A stretch of 64,000 nt of DNA. Origin: JAAELZ01 sp965237485. GTDB taxonomy: Bacteria; Pseudomonadota; Gammaproteobacteria; Arenicellales; Poriferihabitantaceae. The stretch lies in contig CBDEFQ010000009.1 in NCBI GenBank assembly GCA_965237485.1, forward strand, positions 806,001 to 870,000, written 5' to 3'. Below the pieces are notes generated by a model, which worked only from the letters and a program-made list of their open reading frames with translations, did no database searches and had not been told where the DNA came from. The position numbers and the translations under genes were made by a program. Below, piece after piece: positions 63,821 to 64,000 of this stretch; positions within the stretch are counted from its first letter, which is position 1; the number at the start of each line of letters is the position of its first letter.

Positions 63821-64000
63821 TTACGACTCAGACGCGCATTAAAGTAATCAATGATGTTAATGAAGCAGTAGACGCAGGTTCAAAGCGTTCAAGTGCTTGT
63901 GAGTTGGTTGGCCTTGCCGAGTCTACGCTTAGACGTTGGAAGCCAAAAGGAGAAGATAGTATCCGCAGTGATCAACGTCCTTTGGTAGAAAAGCCAGTCC
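63817..64000 (+). CDS. IS3-like OrfB transposase (copy D), partial at window edge
   Basis: The first 61 or so codons of OrfB (MITTQTRIKVINDVNEAVDA through LVEKPV), overlapping the orfA stop as ATGA. It continues beyond the window. Confidence 0.9.
   Translation, partial: MITTQTRIKVINDVNEAVDAGSKRSSACELVGLAESTLRRWKPKGEDSIRSDQRPLVEKPV

Larger units (their letters stand above)
63269..64000 (+). mobile_element. IS3-like insertion sequence copy D, runs off the right edge
   Basis: Left end CCCCAGACGTCAGGG at 63269, nested inside IS256 copy 2. The expected 5-bp duplication would be AAAAG (63264-63268); the right side is outside the window. Confidence 0.92.

Overview
The window looks like chromosomal DNA from a marine-type gammaproteobacterium of moderate GC. 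The best evidence is gene order and content: smc-zipA-ligA, and lolA-rarA-crcB-serS, are gammaproteobacterial neighbourhoods, and there is a complete hut (histidine degradation) cluster regulated by a HutC-type GntR repressor. Genus cannot be assigned from the sequence alone. The region is heavily colonised by insertion sequences: about eleven complete or partial elements of IS1380, IS91, IS5, IS4, IS256, IS3 (two kinds), ISNCY-like and one unassigned integrase-type family. Many still carry perfect target duplications, so the interrupted genes can be rebuilt exactly.

Layout. 1-2172: an Old-Yellow-Enzyme dehydrogenase fragment cut by an IS1380 element whose transposase carries an in-frame amber codon. 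2173-5849: a DUF423 membrane protein, msrA, a frameshifted O-antigen-ligase-like gene and a glutathione S-transferase, all on the minus strand. 5974-8241: an IS91-type (HUH/Y2) element with a tyrosine recombinase. 8343-12850: a plus-strand operon (a small membrane peptide, an XpaC-like protein, TelA, an SPFH protein ending in a GYF_2-like domain, and a double zinc-ribbon membrane protein). 13185-15339: an ankyrin-repeat membrane protein interrupted in frame by an IS5-like element. 15528-16801: IS4 copy 1. 16785-29429: housekeeping block on the minus strand (DUF4442 protein, ligA, zipA, smc, LysE exporter, SDR, serS, crcB, rarA, lolA). 29610-34963: a GspC-like protein, tatD split by two elements, and a zinc-ribbon/coiled-coil/SPOR protein. 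35121-35550: a 163-bp foldback MITE and a 78-bp tandem repeat. 35533-42330: hutH-hutF divergent from hutI-hutC-hutU, followed by a hutD stub. 42373-44209: a decayed RAYT transposase and a SEC-C protein.

From 44377 to the right edge the window is a defence-island graveyard. It holds remains of a type I restriction system (a truncated hsdS, an Abi/HEPN gene, an intact hsdR and a frameshifted M48 peptidase), a truncated lexA with a perfect SOS box, and an AlwI-type type II system with an intact D12 adenine methylase and a restriction gene split by an IS. These pieces are separated by four copies (A-D) of one 1627-bp IS3-like element, IS4 copy 2, IS3 copy 2 and a broken IS256 into which copy D has jumped. 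Several copies lack target duplications and probably mark deletion or recombination points, for example where hsdM should be.

Most noteworthy observations: the MITE has ends matching the IS1380 element at the other end of the window; the TelA/XpaC/SPFH/zinc-ribbon operon is a candidate membrane-stress system; and both restriction systems appear to have been disarmed by IS insertion while the methylase and the Abi gene remain.
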